Source of the DNA: Agreia sp. PsM10
GTDB lineage: Bacteria > Actinomycetota > Actinomycetes > Actinomycetales > Microbacteriaceae
Length of the DNA: 64,000 bases
Assembly: GCF_030433855.1 (NCBI RefSeq)
Contig: NZ_JARUXC010000005.1
Location: 186,001-250,000, forward strand
Reading direction: 5' to 3'
Part shown: positions 43,937-50,889 of the stretch, piece by piece
How positions within the stretch are numbered: position 1 is the first letter of the stretch
How the letters are laid out: every line of letters begins with the position of its first letter
Notes under the pieces: generated by a model
The model's database searches: none
What the model was told of the DNA's origin: nothing
The model's input: only the letters and a program-made list of their open reading frames with translations
Translations under genes and position numbers: made by a program

Positions 43937-44599
43937 GTGGAGAACGCGCTCGAGTCGGATGACGGCGCCCTCAGCGCCAACGAGTCGCTCGGTCGACGCC
44001 TCCGCGAATTGCGCACCCAGTCAGGGCTGTCGCTTCGGGCGCTCGCCCGCTCCCTCGACATCTCGCCGAGCGCCGTCTCCCAGATCGAGACGGGCGTGAT
44101 GGTGCCGTCGGTCAACCGCCTCATCGCGATCGTGACCGCGCTGGGCGTACCCCTGTCGGCCGCGTTCGAGGCTCCGGGGGCCGACTCGTCGGCATCCACC
44201 GCACCCGCCGACACCCTCGGCGACAGGCTCGCCGGCCTCGCCGACGACCCCGTCGAGGGCGACGGCTACGTCATCTCGCGCGCCGGCCGCACACCCGACA
44301 TGAATCTCGAATCGGGCGTGGTCTACCGCCGCCTCTCCCCCGGCCCGGTTCCCGGCCTCGAGATCTTCGAGTCGACCTACCCGGCCGGCTCGACCGGCAG
44401 CGCCCACGGCGACCTCATCCGGCACGACGGTTTCGAGATCGGCAGCATCACCTCCGGCACGCTGACGATCACGTTCGAATCGGAGGACGTCACCCTCTCG
44501 TCAGGCGACTCCATCACGTTTCCCGCGACCAGGCCGCACCGTCTGAGCAACCGATCAGGCGAGCCCTGCGTCGCCGTCTGGGTGATCGCGCACTCGTAG
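43937..44599 (+). CDS. XRE-family regulator with C-terminal cupin
   Basis: A 220-residue regulator. The helix-turn-helix (about 18-75) reads [20 protein letters not shown] and [11 protein letters not shown], and a cupin barrel (about 130-218) binds the effector: [19 protein letters not shown] and [16 protein letters not shown]. Regulators of this build commonly control adjacent catabolic or transport genes. It is divergent from the NCS1 permease, so it probably senses the transported compound. Its last 45 bp overlap the convergent trmD. Confidence 0.9.
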   Translation: MENALESDDGALSANESLGRRLRELRTQSGLSLRALARSLDISPSAVSQIETGVMVPSVNRLIAIVTALGVPLSAAFEAPGADSSASTAPADTLGDRLAGLADDPVEGDGYVISRAGRTPDMNLESGVVYRRLSPGPVPGLEIFESTYPAGSTGSAHGDLIRHDGFEIGSITSGTLTITFESEDVTLSSGDSITFPATRPHRLSNRSGEPCVAVWVIAHS

Positions 44600-45286
44600 C
44601 AGGTCGGGTCGCACGCGGGACGTGCGTTCGAGCTGTTGCTCGTGGCGCCACGCCGAGATGAGGCGGTGGTTGCCGCTCAGCAGCACCGGCGGCACTTCCC
44701 GGCCGCGCCACTGGGCGGGCTTCGTGTAGCTCGGATACTCGAGGAGTCCGTCTTCGTGCGACTCCTCGACAAGGCTCTCGGGGTTGCCGACCACGCCGGG
44801 AATGAGACGGCCGATCGCCTCGATCATCGCCATGACGGCCACCTCGCCGCCATTCAGCACGTAGTCGCCGAGGCTCACGAGGCGCACCTCCGCGCGTTCG
44901 GCCGTCTCGTCGAAGACCCTCTGGTCTATGCCCTCGTACCGACCGCATCCGAAGATCAGGTGCTCTCGCGTCGACAGTTCGCGCGCCATCGCCTGCGTGA
45001 AGACCTGGCCGGCCGGCGAGGGGAAGATGACGAGGGGCGGGCCGGATTCCTCGGGTGCGGCATCGAGGATCGCGTCGAGAGCCTCGCCCCACGGCTCGGG
45101 CTTCATGACCATGCCGGCGCCACCGCCGAAAGGAGTGTCGTCGACCTGGCGGTGCCTGTCGTGGGTATGGTCGCGCAGGTCGTGCACGCCGAGCTCGATG
45201 AGACCGGACTGGCGGGCCTTGCCGAGCAGCGAGATGTCGAGCGCGTCGAAGAAGCTCGGAAAGATCGAGACGATGTCGATACGCAT
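44555..45286 (-). CDS. trmD: tRNA (guanine-37-N1)-methyltransferase TrmD
   Basis: A 243-residue SPOUT-class methyltransferase that makes m1G37 and prevents frameshifting. The knot region is clear: [26 protein letters not shown] and [17 protein letters not shown] with VLLSGNH. The usual C terminus (RPDLL) is followed by about 14 extra residues that overlap the 3' end of the convergent XRE gene. In most bacteria trmD directly follows rimM; here an AbiEi-like/DUF559 gene with flanking repeats intervenes. Confidence 0.96.
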   Translation of the reverse strand: MRIDIVSIFPSFFDALDISLLGKARQSGLIELGVHDLRDHTHDRHRQVDDTPFGGGAGMVMKPEPWGEALDAILDAAPEESGPPLVIFPSPAGQVFTQAMARELSTREHLIFGCGRYEGIDQRVFDETAERAEVRLVSLGDYVLNGGEVAVMAMIEAIGRLIPGVVGNPESLVEESHEDGLLEYPSYTKPAQWRGREVPPVLLSGNHRLISAWRHEQQLERTSRVRPDLLRVRDHPDGDAGLA

Positions 45287-45343
45287 CCTGAAAGCCTATC
45301 GGCGGCCGCCGGCTCGGGTTGCCGCCGAGCAGCGGCGACGCAT

Positions 45344-45404
45344 CGGGCGGAGTTATCGATAGTCCGTCAGCCTCTGAGCGGCGGCATACCTGAATCTCCG
45401 CCCG
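45344..45404. repeat. 61-nt direct repeat, copy A (trmD side of the AbiEi/DUF559 gene)
   Basis: It begins CGGGCGGAGTT and ends AATCTCCGCCCG, so its ends form a 9-bp hairpin stem. It aligns without gaps to copy B at 46398-46458, with about 45 of 61 positions identical; shared internal blocks include TCGA, TCCG and GCCTCT. It ends 4 nt from the stop codon of the gene it flanks. Confidence 0.75.
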
Positions 45405-45408
45405 AATG

Positions 45409-46332
45409 TCAGCTGTCCGACGGAATCAGCCCGGCGATCCGATGCCTGGCGGCCCAGCGATGCTCGTTCCGCCGCACAACGGCCCGGATCGCCCGCTCGA
45501 CCGAAGACCATTGATTCATGACCTGGTCATATGTGACCCGGAGAACGATGTACCCCCGTTCGATCAACTCGAGGTCACGACGGCGGTCTTCGGCATAGGC
45601 CTGAGCGCTCGTGTGCCAGGCCTTACTGTCCAGCTCGACGACGAATCGCTCCCCCACCACGAGATCGACCCGACCGACCGTGCCGATCTGCACCTGCGTG
45701 AGGTATGGGATTCCCAGAGCTCGAAGCCGCAACCGCGCTTTCGTCTCGAGACCGGATTGAGCCGTCGCATCGATGAGGTCGAGATAGTGCCTGTATTTCT
45801 TCGGAAGGGACTCGATCACCGCACGCACGTCGTAGATGCCGACGAAGCGACTGTTCAGCGCCGAATCCAGTGCGACGATCACGTCTTCGCGCGGTTGACA
45901 GACGACGAGGTGCCGGAGCGCGGGGGCCACCCTGTCGACCGCGAGATCCAACTCACCGGGCAGAAGAACGGCCGTTCCGCGATGAAGTCGCACCCCGTGT
46001 CGCGCAGGATCGGTGAGGCGTACGGACCGGTCGTGAGGTGCAGCGATATGACTTGCATTCCGGCCCACGGCCACATGCAGTAGTCCGTCATCGACGCACC
46101 AGACACCCTTGCGTCGCAATGCCGAGACACAGGTCAGATGTCCGCCCACACGAACTGCCGCAACGAGTTCCGGCTCGGCGCGCGACGTCGCCCACCAACG
46201 GCGACGAGGGCTTGTGAGAAGGCCGGCTTTCACCGCTCGCGACACATCGGACGATGCGAAGCCGTGCGCCGAGAGGGTGCTGAACGAGGCGACACCGCCA
46301 TAGCCATCGATGACGTCGAGTAGAGGCTGCAT
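45409..46332 (-). CDS. AbiEi-antitoxin-like / DUF559 (Vsr-like endonuclease fold) fusion protein
   Basis: A 307-residue protein. The N-terminal part (about 1-90: DVIDGYGGVASFSTLSAHGF, GHLTCVSALRRKGVW) resembles the winged-helix AbiEi antitoxin domain. The C-terminal part (about 190-285) is DUF559, a Vsr/PD-(D/E)xK-like nuclease domain, with Glu196, Asp223 in GRVDLVVG, then Glu233, Asp235 and Lys237 in VVELDSKAWH. Such solitary fusions are common in Microbacteriaceae and have no settled function; no AbiEii toxin gene is next to it. It sits between rimM and trmD, flanked by 61-nt repeats. ATG at 46332. Confidence 0.8.
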   Translation of the reverse strand: MQPLLDVIDGYGGVASFSTLSAHGFASSDVSRAVKAGLLTSPRRRWWATSRAEPELVAAVRVGGHLTCVSALRRKGVWCVDDGLLHVAVGRNASHIAAPHDRSVRLTDPARHGVRLHRGTAVLLPGELDLAVDRVAPALRHLVVCQPREDVIVALDSALNSRFVGIYDVRAVIESLPKKYRHYLDLIDATAQSGLETKARLRLRALGIPYLTQVQIGTVGRVDLVVGERFVVELDSKAWHTSAQAYAEDRRRDLELIERGYIVLRVTYDQVMNQWSSVERAIRAVVRRNEHRWAARHRIAGLIPSDS

Positions 46333-46397
46333 GAGTACATGTTGGCCGCTTCGAAAGCTGGGAAACGGCGTCTGAAGCGATCTGTGGAAAACACGAA

Positions 46398-46458
46398 CGG
46401 GCGGAGTTCTCGACCCTCCGAACGCCTCTCGGCGCCGGTGGAACGAAATCTCCGCCCG
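46398..46458. repeat. 61-nt direct repeat, copy B (rimM side of the AbiEi/DUF559 gene)
   Basis: Same orientation and length as copy A. Here the terminal hairpin is longer: CGAACGGGCGGAG (46394-46406) pairs perfectly with CTCCGCCCGTTCG (46450-46462), 13 bp. It lies 15 bp from the rimM stop and upstream of the flanked gene, so it could also affect transcription entering that gene. Confidence 0.75.
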
Positions 46459-46472
46459 TTCGGGTGAAGGGC

Positions 46473-47078
46473 CTACTCGGCCGGAGTTTCCTCGGCCGGG
46501 GACTCCGCAGTCGGAGCCTGCTCGTCGTCGTCGGACTCCGGGAGTTCCTCGAGGAGGCCCGGAGGCGGTGTGATGGTCATCGTGCCCGCGGCGATGTCGA
46601 CCGCCGGAACGATCGCCTTGACGAACGGAACCAGCACCTCGCCGGATGCCTGTTCGATGACCAGCAGGTCTTGCGCCGGCATGTGGTTGACCTGGCGCAC
46701 GACGCCGATCTTCTCGCCGTCGCGGATGACGTCGAGGCCGACGAGCTGGTGGTCGAACCAGGCGTCTTCTTCGGCCGACTGCTCGTCGGAGTCCTGGTCG
46801 ATCCAGAGGATCGCCTTGACCAGCCCCTCGGCGGCCGTGCGGTCGGGCACGCCCTTGAAGAAGCCGACGGCGTGGCTGTTGAACCACTTGAGCTCGATGA
46901 GCTCGAGGGTCTTTCCGTGCCACGGCGAGCCGGTGGGAACCTGGAGGGTGAACACCGCGCCCGGCACGAAGCGTCGTGCCGGGTCGTCGGTGAAGAGCTC
47001 CAGCTTGATCGCTCCCTTGAGCCCGTGGGCCTTCAGGAGGCGACCAACCCGGAGTTGCTGCGTCTCGTTCTTAGAAAT
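46473..47078 (-). CDS. rimM: ribosome maturation factor RimM (apparent ATT start)
   Basis: RimM helps mature the 30S head and binds S19. The conserved N terminus LRVGRLLKAHGLKGAIKLEL, the PRC-barrel part VIRDGEKIGVVRQV and VPFVKAIVPAVD are all present, with an acidic tail. No ATG, GTG or TTG lies in frame between an upstream TAG and this N terminus; the first GTG (46967) would delete it. The homologous start is ATT at 47076-47078 (ISKNETQQLRVGR), with GGTGG six bases upstream. This gives 201 residues and an 8-nt overlap with the KH gene. Confidence 0.85.
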   Translation of the reverse strand: MSKNETQQLRVGRLLKAHGLKGAIKLELFTDDPARRFVPGAVFTLQVPTGSPWHGKTLELIELKWFNSHAVGFFKGVPDRTAAEGLVKAILWIDQDSDEQSAEEDAWFDHQLVGLDVIRDGEKIGVVRQVNHMPAQDLLVIEQASGEVLVPFVKAIVPAVDIAAGTMTITPPPGLLEELPESDDDEQAPTAESPAEETPAE

Positions 47079-47307
47079 CGGTATCCACCACGTCTACACG
47101 AACGCGCTTGCCATCAGCGAGCGCGGCGACGAGTGTGCGGAGAGCCTTGGCCGTGCGACCCGCACGACCGATCACGCGGCCGAGGTCGTCGGGGTGCACG
47201 CGCACCTCGAGGACCTCGCCGCGCGGAGAGCTCTTCGCAATGACATGCACGTCGGCAGGTTTGTCGACGATGCCCTTGACCAGGTGCTCGAGAGCAGGAG
47301 CGAGCAA
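47071..47307 (-). CDS. khpA: KH-domain RNA-binding protein KhpA
   Basis: A 78-residue single KH domain protein: LEHLVKGIVDKPADVHV, then the RNA-binding loop GRVIGRAGRTAKALRTLV. KhpA works with KhpB (EloR/Jag) in RNA binding and cell elongation in Gram-positives. The TTG at 47307 is chosen because AGAAGG lies seven bases upstream and the conserved sequence starts at once; it is 2 nt after the rpsP stop. The order rpsP-khpA-rimM-trmD is conserved. Confidence 0.9.
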   Translation of the reverse strand: MLAPALEHLVKGIVDKPADVHVIAKSSPRGEVLEVRVHPDDLGRVIGRAGRTAKALRTLVAALADGKRVRVDVVDTDF

Positions 47308-47309
47308 GG

Positions 47310-47741
47310 CTAGGCCTTCTCTGCTTCGGCCTCGGGAGCCTCGTCGGCGGCCGGCGCCTCTTCGGCGGGGGCAGGAGCCTCGACCTTGACCTCGGCCTTG
47401 GGCTTCAGAACAGGCTTCTTCTTCTCGTCGGCGACGAACGCCTCCTTGGGCTCCTTGACGCGAACGGTCGAGACCGCGTCCTTGTCGCCCTTGAACTTGC
47501 CCCAGTCGCCCGTGAGCTTCAGGAGCGCGGCGACCTGCTCGGTCGGCTGTGCGCCGACGCCGAGCCAGTAGAGGGCACGCTCGGACTCGATCTTGATGAC
47601 CGACGGTTCCTCGGTGGGGTGGTACTGGCCGATCTCCTCGATGACACGACCGTCGCGCTTGGTGCGCGAGTCGGCAACGACGATGCGGTAGTACGGTGCA
47701 CGGATCTTGCCCATGCGCTTCAGACGGATCTTTACAGCCAC
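47310..47741 (-). CDS. rpsP: 30S ribosomal protein S16 with acidic C-terminal extension
   Basis: The S16 fold covers about residues 1-85: [37 protein letters not shown] and [18 protein letters not shown] further 55 residues form a Lys-, then Ala/Glu/Pro-rich tail ([16 protein letters not shown]), longer than in E. coli. The GTG start at 47741 has an AGGAAG site. It opens the rpsP-khpA-rimM-trmD operon. The 5'-side gap has a small GGCCC/GGGCC hairpin at 47765-47778. Confidence 0.96.
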   Translation of the reverse strand: MAVKIRLKRMGKIRAPYYRIVVADSRTKRDGRVIEEIGQYHPTEEPSVIKIESERALYWLGVGAQPTEQVAALLKLTGDWGKFKGDKDAVSTVRVKEPKEAFVADEKKKPVLKPKAEVKVEAPAPAEEAPAADEAPEAEAEKA

Positions 47742-47988
47742 AATTCTTCCTAGGTTTTTCTCTCGGCCCTGCTGGGCCTAAATGTGGGTGAACTGGCAGC
47801 CGTGAGCGTGGGGTGCACACTCGGCGTAAAAAGTTCTCGAGGGTTCTGCCGCAACCTGATTAGAGGGTCGGGCGGGCAGACTCGACAGATCATTCTGTCA
47901 GATATTCGCCCTGCGCGCGTAATTCGAAGGTGCGATCGGCCCAGTCTGTCAGGATGAGGCGACCCGCTGCTATCGATCGGAGCCGCTC
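47742..47988. promoter_or_regulatory. divergent promoter region of rpsP and the carboxylate-amine ligase gene
   Basis: No gene is supported in these 247 bp. GACAGA (47884-47889) and TCTGTC (47894-47899) form an exact inverted repeat with a 4-nt loop midway, and a short GGCCC hairpin is near rpsP. I could not place a convincing -35/-10 pair for either gene. Confidence 0.4.
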
Positions 47989-49128
47989 ATGGAGATCTCG
48001 TTCGCTCACTCAGAACGCTCGACGCTCGGCATCGAATGGGAGATCGCCCTCGTCGAGCAGAGTTCCGGCGATCTCGTCAACGTGGCCGGCGAGGTGCTCC
48101 AGTCGCTTCGCGGCCCCGACGGCGAGGCCCATCCGCGCATCACCGAAGAGCTGCTGCTCAACACCGTCGAGCTCGTCACGGGCGTGCACACGCGGGTGTC
48201 GGATGCCGTCGACGACCTCCAGGGACAACTCGCCGAGGTGCGCGCCATCACCGACCCGCTCGACGTCGAGCTCATGTGCGCGGGAACCCATCCGTTCGCG
48301 CAGTGGTTCGACCAGCAGGTCACCGACAAGGAGCGGTACCACAAGCTCATCGACCGCACCCAGTGGTGGGGTCGCAACATGATGATCTGGGGCATCCATG
48401 TGCACGTCGGCGTGGAGAGCCGCGACAAGGTGCTCCCCCTGCTGAACGGCCTCCTCAACTACTACCCGCACCTGCAGGCACTGTCGGCGTCGAGCCCGTT
48501 CTGGGCGGGCGAGAACACCGGCTACGCATCGAACCGCGCCCTCATGTTCCAGCAACTGCCCACCGCGGGTCTCCCCTACCAGTTCTCCGAGTGGAGCGAA
48601 TACGAGTCGTACGTCGACGACATGAAGGTGACGGGCATCGTCGACGACCACACCGAGGTGCGCTGGGACATCCGCCCCTCGCCCCAGTGGGGGACGATCG
48701 AGATGCGCGCCTGCGACGGCCTGTCGAGCCCCGAGGAGATCGGAGCGGTCGCCGCCCTCATCCAGTGCCTGGTCGAGCACATGTCGCAGCGGCTCGATGC
48801 GGGCGAGACCCTCCCGACCCTGCAGCCCTGGTACGTGCGCGAGAACAAATGGCGCGCTGCGCGCTACGGCCTCGACGCCGAGATCATCGTGGATGCGCAC
48901 GGCGCCGAGAAATTGGTCACCGACGACGTGCGAGAGCTGCTGGTCACACTCGCGCCGATCGCCGAGCAGCTCGACTGCGTCGACCAACTGGCCCAGGTGA
49001 ACCTCATTCTCGAACACGGCGCCAGCTATCAGCGCCAGCTGCGGGTCGCCGAAGAGAACGGCGGAAGCCTCAAGGCCGTGGTCGCGTCGCTGACTCGCGA
49101 GCTGCGCCACGGCCTCGGCAAGGCCTAG
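47989..49128 (+). CDS. glutamate-cysteine ligase-like carboxylate-amine ligase (GCS2/YbdK)
   Basis: A 379-residue ATP-grasp-like ligase of the GCS2 family. Motifs include STLGIEWEIALVE near the N terminus, ELLLNTVELVTG, GIHVHVGVESRDK and WGTIEMRACDG. YbdK-type enzymes have weak glutamate-cysteine ligase activity. True actinobacterial relatives include MshC-independent gamma-glutamyl ligases, so the product is uncertain. Its stop codon overlaps the end of the convergent LLM gene by 4 nt. Confidence 0.88.
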   Translation: MEISFAHSERSTLGIEWEIALVEQSSGDLVNVAGEVLQSLRGPDGEAHPRITEELLLNTVELVTGVHTRVSDAVDDLQGQLAEVRAITDPLDVELMCAGTHPFAQWFDQQVTDKERYHKLIDRTQWWGRNMMIWGIHVHVGVESRDKVLPLLNGLLNYYPHLQALSASSPFWAGENTGYASNRALMFQQLPTAGLPYQFSEWSEYESYVDDMKVTGIVDDHTEVRWDIRPSPQWGTIEMRACDGLSSPEEIGAVAALIQCLVEHMSQRLDAGETLPTLQPWYVRENKWRAARYGLDAEIIVDAHGAEKLVTDDVRELLVTLAPIAEQLDCVDQLAQVNLILEHGASYQRQLRVAEENGGSLKAVVASLTRELRHGLGKA

Positions 49129-49949
49129 GCGTTCTTCTCGTCGCGCCAGGCGAGCAGATCCTTCACCGGTCCGAGGTCGATCGACGGTCCGGTGATGCCG
49201 AGGGTGAAGAGCGTGACGCCCACCTCGGCCTTCTCGTCGAGCACGGCCGCGTCGGAGGAGCCGAAGGCACCCGTCAGCTTGACGTCGTTGGAGATCTCGA
49301 TCTCGGACACGTCGCGGCCCACGTCTGAGGCGTGCCCCTTCAGGACCTCGAGCTTGTGCTGCAGGGTCGGCACATCGGAGAAGCTGTGCCAGATCGTGGC
49401 GTGCTTCGCGACGAGCTTGAGGGTCTTCTTCTCGCCACCGCCGCCGATCAGCACGGGGATCCTGCGGGTGGGAGCCGGGTTGAGCACGCCCCAGCGCGCC
49501 TCGATGCGCGGGAGCGCCTCGCCCAGCGCATCCAGTCTCTGGCCCACGGTGCCGAACTCGTAGCCGTACTCGTCGTAGTCGCGCTCGAACCAGCCCGAGC
49601 CGATGCCGAACACGAGCCGGCCCTCGGCACCGGGGGTCTTGGCGCTGATGTGGTCGACGGTACGGGCCATGTCGGCGAGCAGGTCGGGGTTGCGGTAGCT
49701 GTTGCACGTGACGAGCGGTCCGAACTCGATCGTCGATGTCTGCTCGGCCCAGGCGGCGAGCATGCTCCAGCCTTCGAAGTGCAGACCCGCCGGGTCGCCC
49801 GACAGGGGGTAGAAGTGGTCCCAGTTGAAGGCGATGTCGACGCCGAGCTCCTCGAGCTGTCGCAGAGTGTCGCGGATGGTCGTGTAGTCGGAGTGCTGGG
49901 GTGCGATCTGGATGCCGATGCGCACGGGGCGCGAAGAGTGTGTCGTCAT
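49125..49949 (-). CDS. LLM class F420-dependent oxidoreductase
   Basis: A 274-residue luciferase-like TIM barrel: VRIGIQIAPQHSDYTTIRDT at the N terminus, FNWDHFYPLSGDP, EFGPLVTCNSYRNP and FGIGSGWFERDYDEYGYEFG. The NSYRNP and GSGWFE patterns are those of F420-dependent, not FMN-dependent, members of actinobacteria. The substrate is unknown. It converges on the carboxylate-amine ligase gene and is divergent from an M23 gene. Confidence 0.87.
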   Translation of the reverse strand: MTTHSSRPVRIGIQIAPQHSDYTTIRDTLRQLEELGVDIAFNWDHFYPLSGDPAGLHFEGWSMLAAWAEQTSTIEFGPLVTCNSYRNPDLLADMARTVDHISAKTPGAEGRLVFGIGSGWFERDYDEYGYEFGTVGQRLDALGEALPRIEARWGVLNPAPTRRIPVLIGGGGEKKTLKLVAKHATIWHSFSDVPTLQHKLEVLKGHASDVGRDVSEIEISNDVKLTGAFGSSDAAVLDEKAEVGVTLFTLGITGPSIDLGPVKDLLAWRDEKNA

Positions 49950-49988
49950 GATCAGAGCCTACTTATCCGTCGTGATCGCACACTCACC

Positions 49989-50023
49989 TTGCGGCATAGG
50001 ACATCGCACCTCACAATGAACAG
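49989..50023 (+). promoter_or_regulatory. promoter of a leaderless M23 peptidase gene
   Basis: TTGCGG (49989-49994) and CACAAT (50012-50017) are exactly 17 nt apart, and the GTG start codon follows the -10 by six bases. This is the clearest leaderless promoter in the window. Confidence 0.6.
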
Positions 50024-50800
50024 GTGAAGTCGATAGAGCCGAAGTCTGCGAACGTGCGCCCTCAGCGCACCCATCGCAACCTCGCCTCCCGGTTTCTCCC
50101 CCCTGCGGCCCTGCTGTTCGTCGGGGCCCTGGCCGTCGCCACATCGCTTCCCGCCGCCGCCTTCGGCCCCGGTTCGTCGTTCGGAATGACCGGAGCGACG
50201 GGCGGCCCGCAGTCAGCGGACCAGTCGCTCTCGGTCGATGCCTCCGCCGCCGACGCCAGCGTGCTGCGCGACGGCTACACCGTGAACACGCCCACCCCCA
50301 CGCCGACACCGACGCCCGTGGCGAAGGCCGTCGCGGCGTCGACGGGCGGAAGCCCCGGAGGCTGGGGCTGCCAGCGGGACGCCCCCGCCGAGACGACCCG
50401 GCTCACCTGGCCCTACGACCACCCCGTGAAGATCGGCGACGGATTCGGTCCCCGCGCCGAGGGCATGCACGACGGCGTCGACATGCTCGCCGGCGACGGC
50501 ACCCCGATCCAGGCGATCGGCGACGGCATCGTCACCGCGTCGGGCTACAACGGCTCGGCAGGCAACTACGTGGCCATCGCCACCATGGTCGGCGGCCAGC
50601 GTCTCTGCAGCATGTACATGCACTTCCAGGACGGCTCGGTGACCGTGACGGTCGGCCAGGAGGTCACCGCCGGAACCGTGATCGGTCTCACCGGCGACAC
50701 GGGCAACGCGAGCGTCGAGCACTGCCACTTCGAGCTGTTCTTCGCCGACGGCGTGCGATTCGACCCGATCCCGTACCTCGAGGCGAACGCCAGCTACTGA
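50024..50800 (+). CDS. secreted M23-family peptidase
   Basis: A 258-residue wall hydrolase. A basic N terminus and signal helix (about 24-46) precede a flexible part with SVLRDGYTV and a TP repeat (about 85-98). The LytM domain (about 130-250) has both metal motifs intact: HDGVD and EHCHFELFF. It therefore contrasts with the M23 protein at 32048, whose second motif is altered. The GTG start follows a leaderless-type promoter. The linker motif is shared with the transglycosylase at 22174. Confidence 0.9.
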   Translation: MKSIEPKSANVRPQRTHRNLASRFLPPAALLFVGALAVATSLPAAAFGPGSSFGMTGATGGPQSADQSLSVDASAADASVLRDGYTVNTPTPTPTPTPVAKAVAASTGGSPGGWGCQRDAPAETTRLTWPYDHPVKIGDGFGPRAEGMHDGVDMLAGDGTPIQAIGDGIVTASGYNGSAGNYVAIATMVGGQRLCSMYMHFQDGSVTVTVGQEVTAGTVIGLTGDTGNASVEHCHFELFFADGVRFDPIPYLEANASY

Positions 50801-50806
50801 GCGCGG

Positions 50807-50885
50807 CCCCTTCGGCAGGCTCAGGGAACGGCAGGCCAGTTCGTCGAGCTTGTCGAGACGCCCCCTTCGACAAGCTCAGGGAACG
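50807..50885. repeat. cluster of dispersed-repeat copies between convergent M23 and ffh genes
   Basis: CCCCTTCGGCAGGCTCAGGG (50807-50826) and CCCTTCGACAAGCTCAGGG (50863-50881) are direct copies. An inverted unit, GAGCTTGTCGA (50846-50856), pairs with TCGACAAGCTC (50867-50877) around a 10-nt loop. The hairpin may end both transcripts. Confidence 0.7.
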
Positions 50886-50889
50886 CCGC

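Noticed and set aside
45409-46332. A complete AbiE toxin-antitoxin pair
   Set aside because: Only the AbiEi-like domain is seen, fused to DUF559. Neighbouring genes are trmD and rimM, with no AbiEii nucleotidyltransferase.
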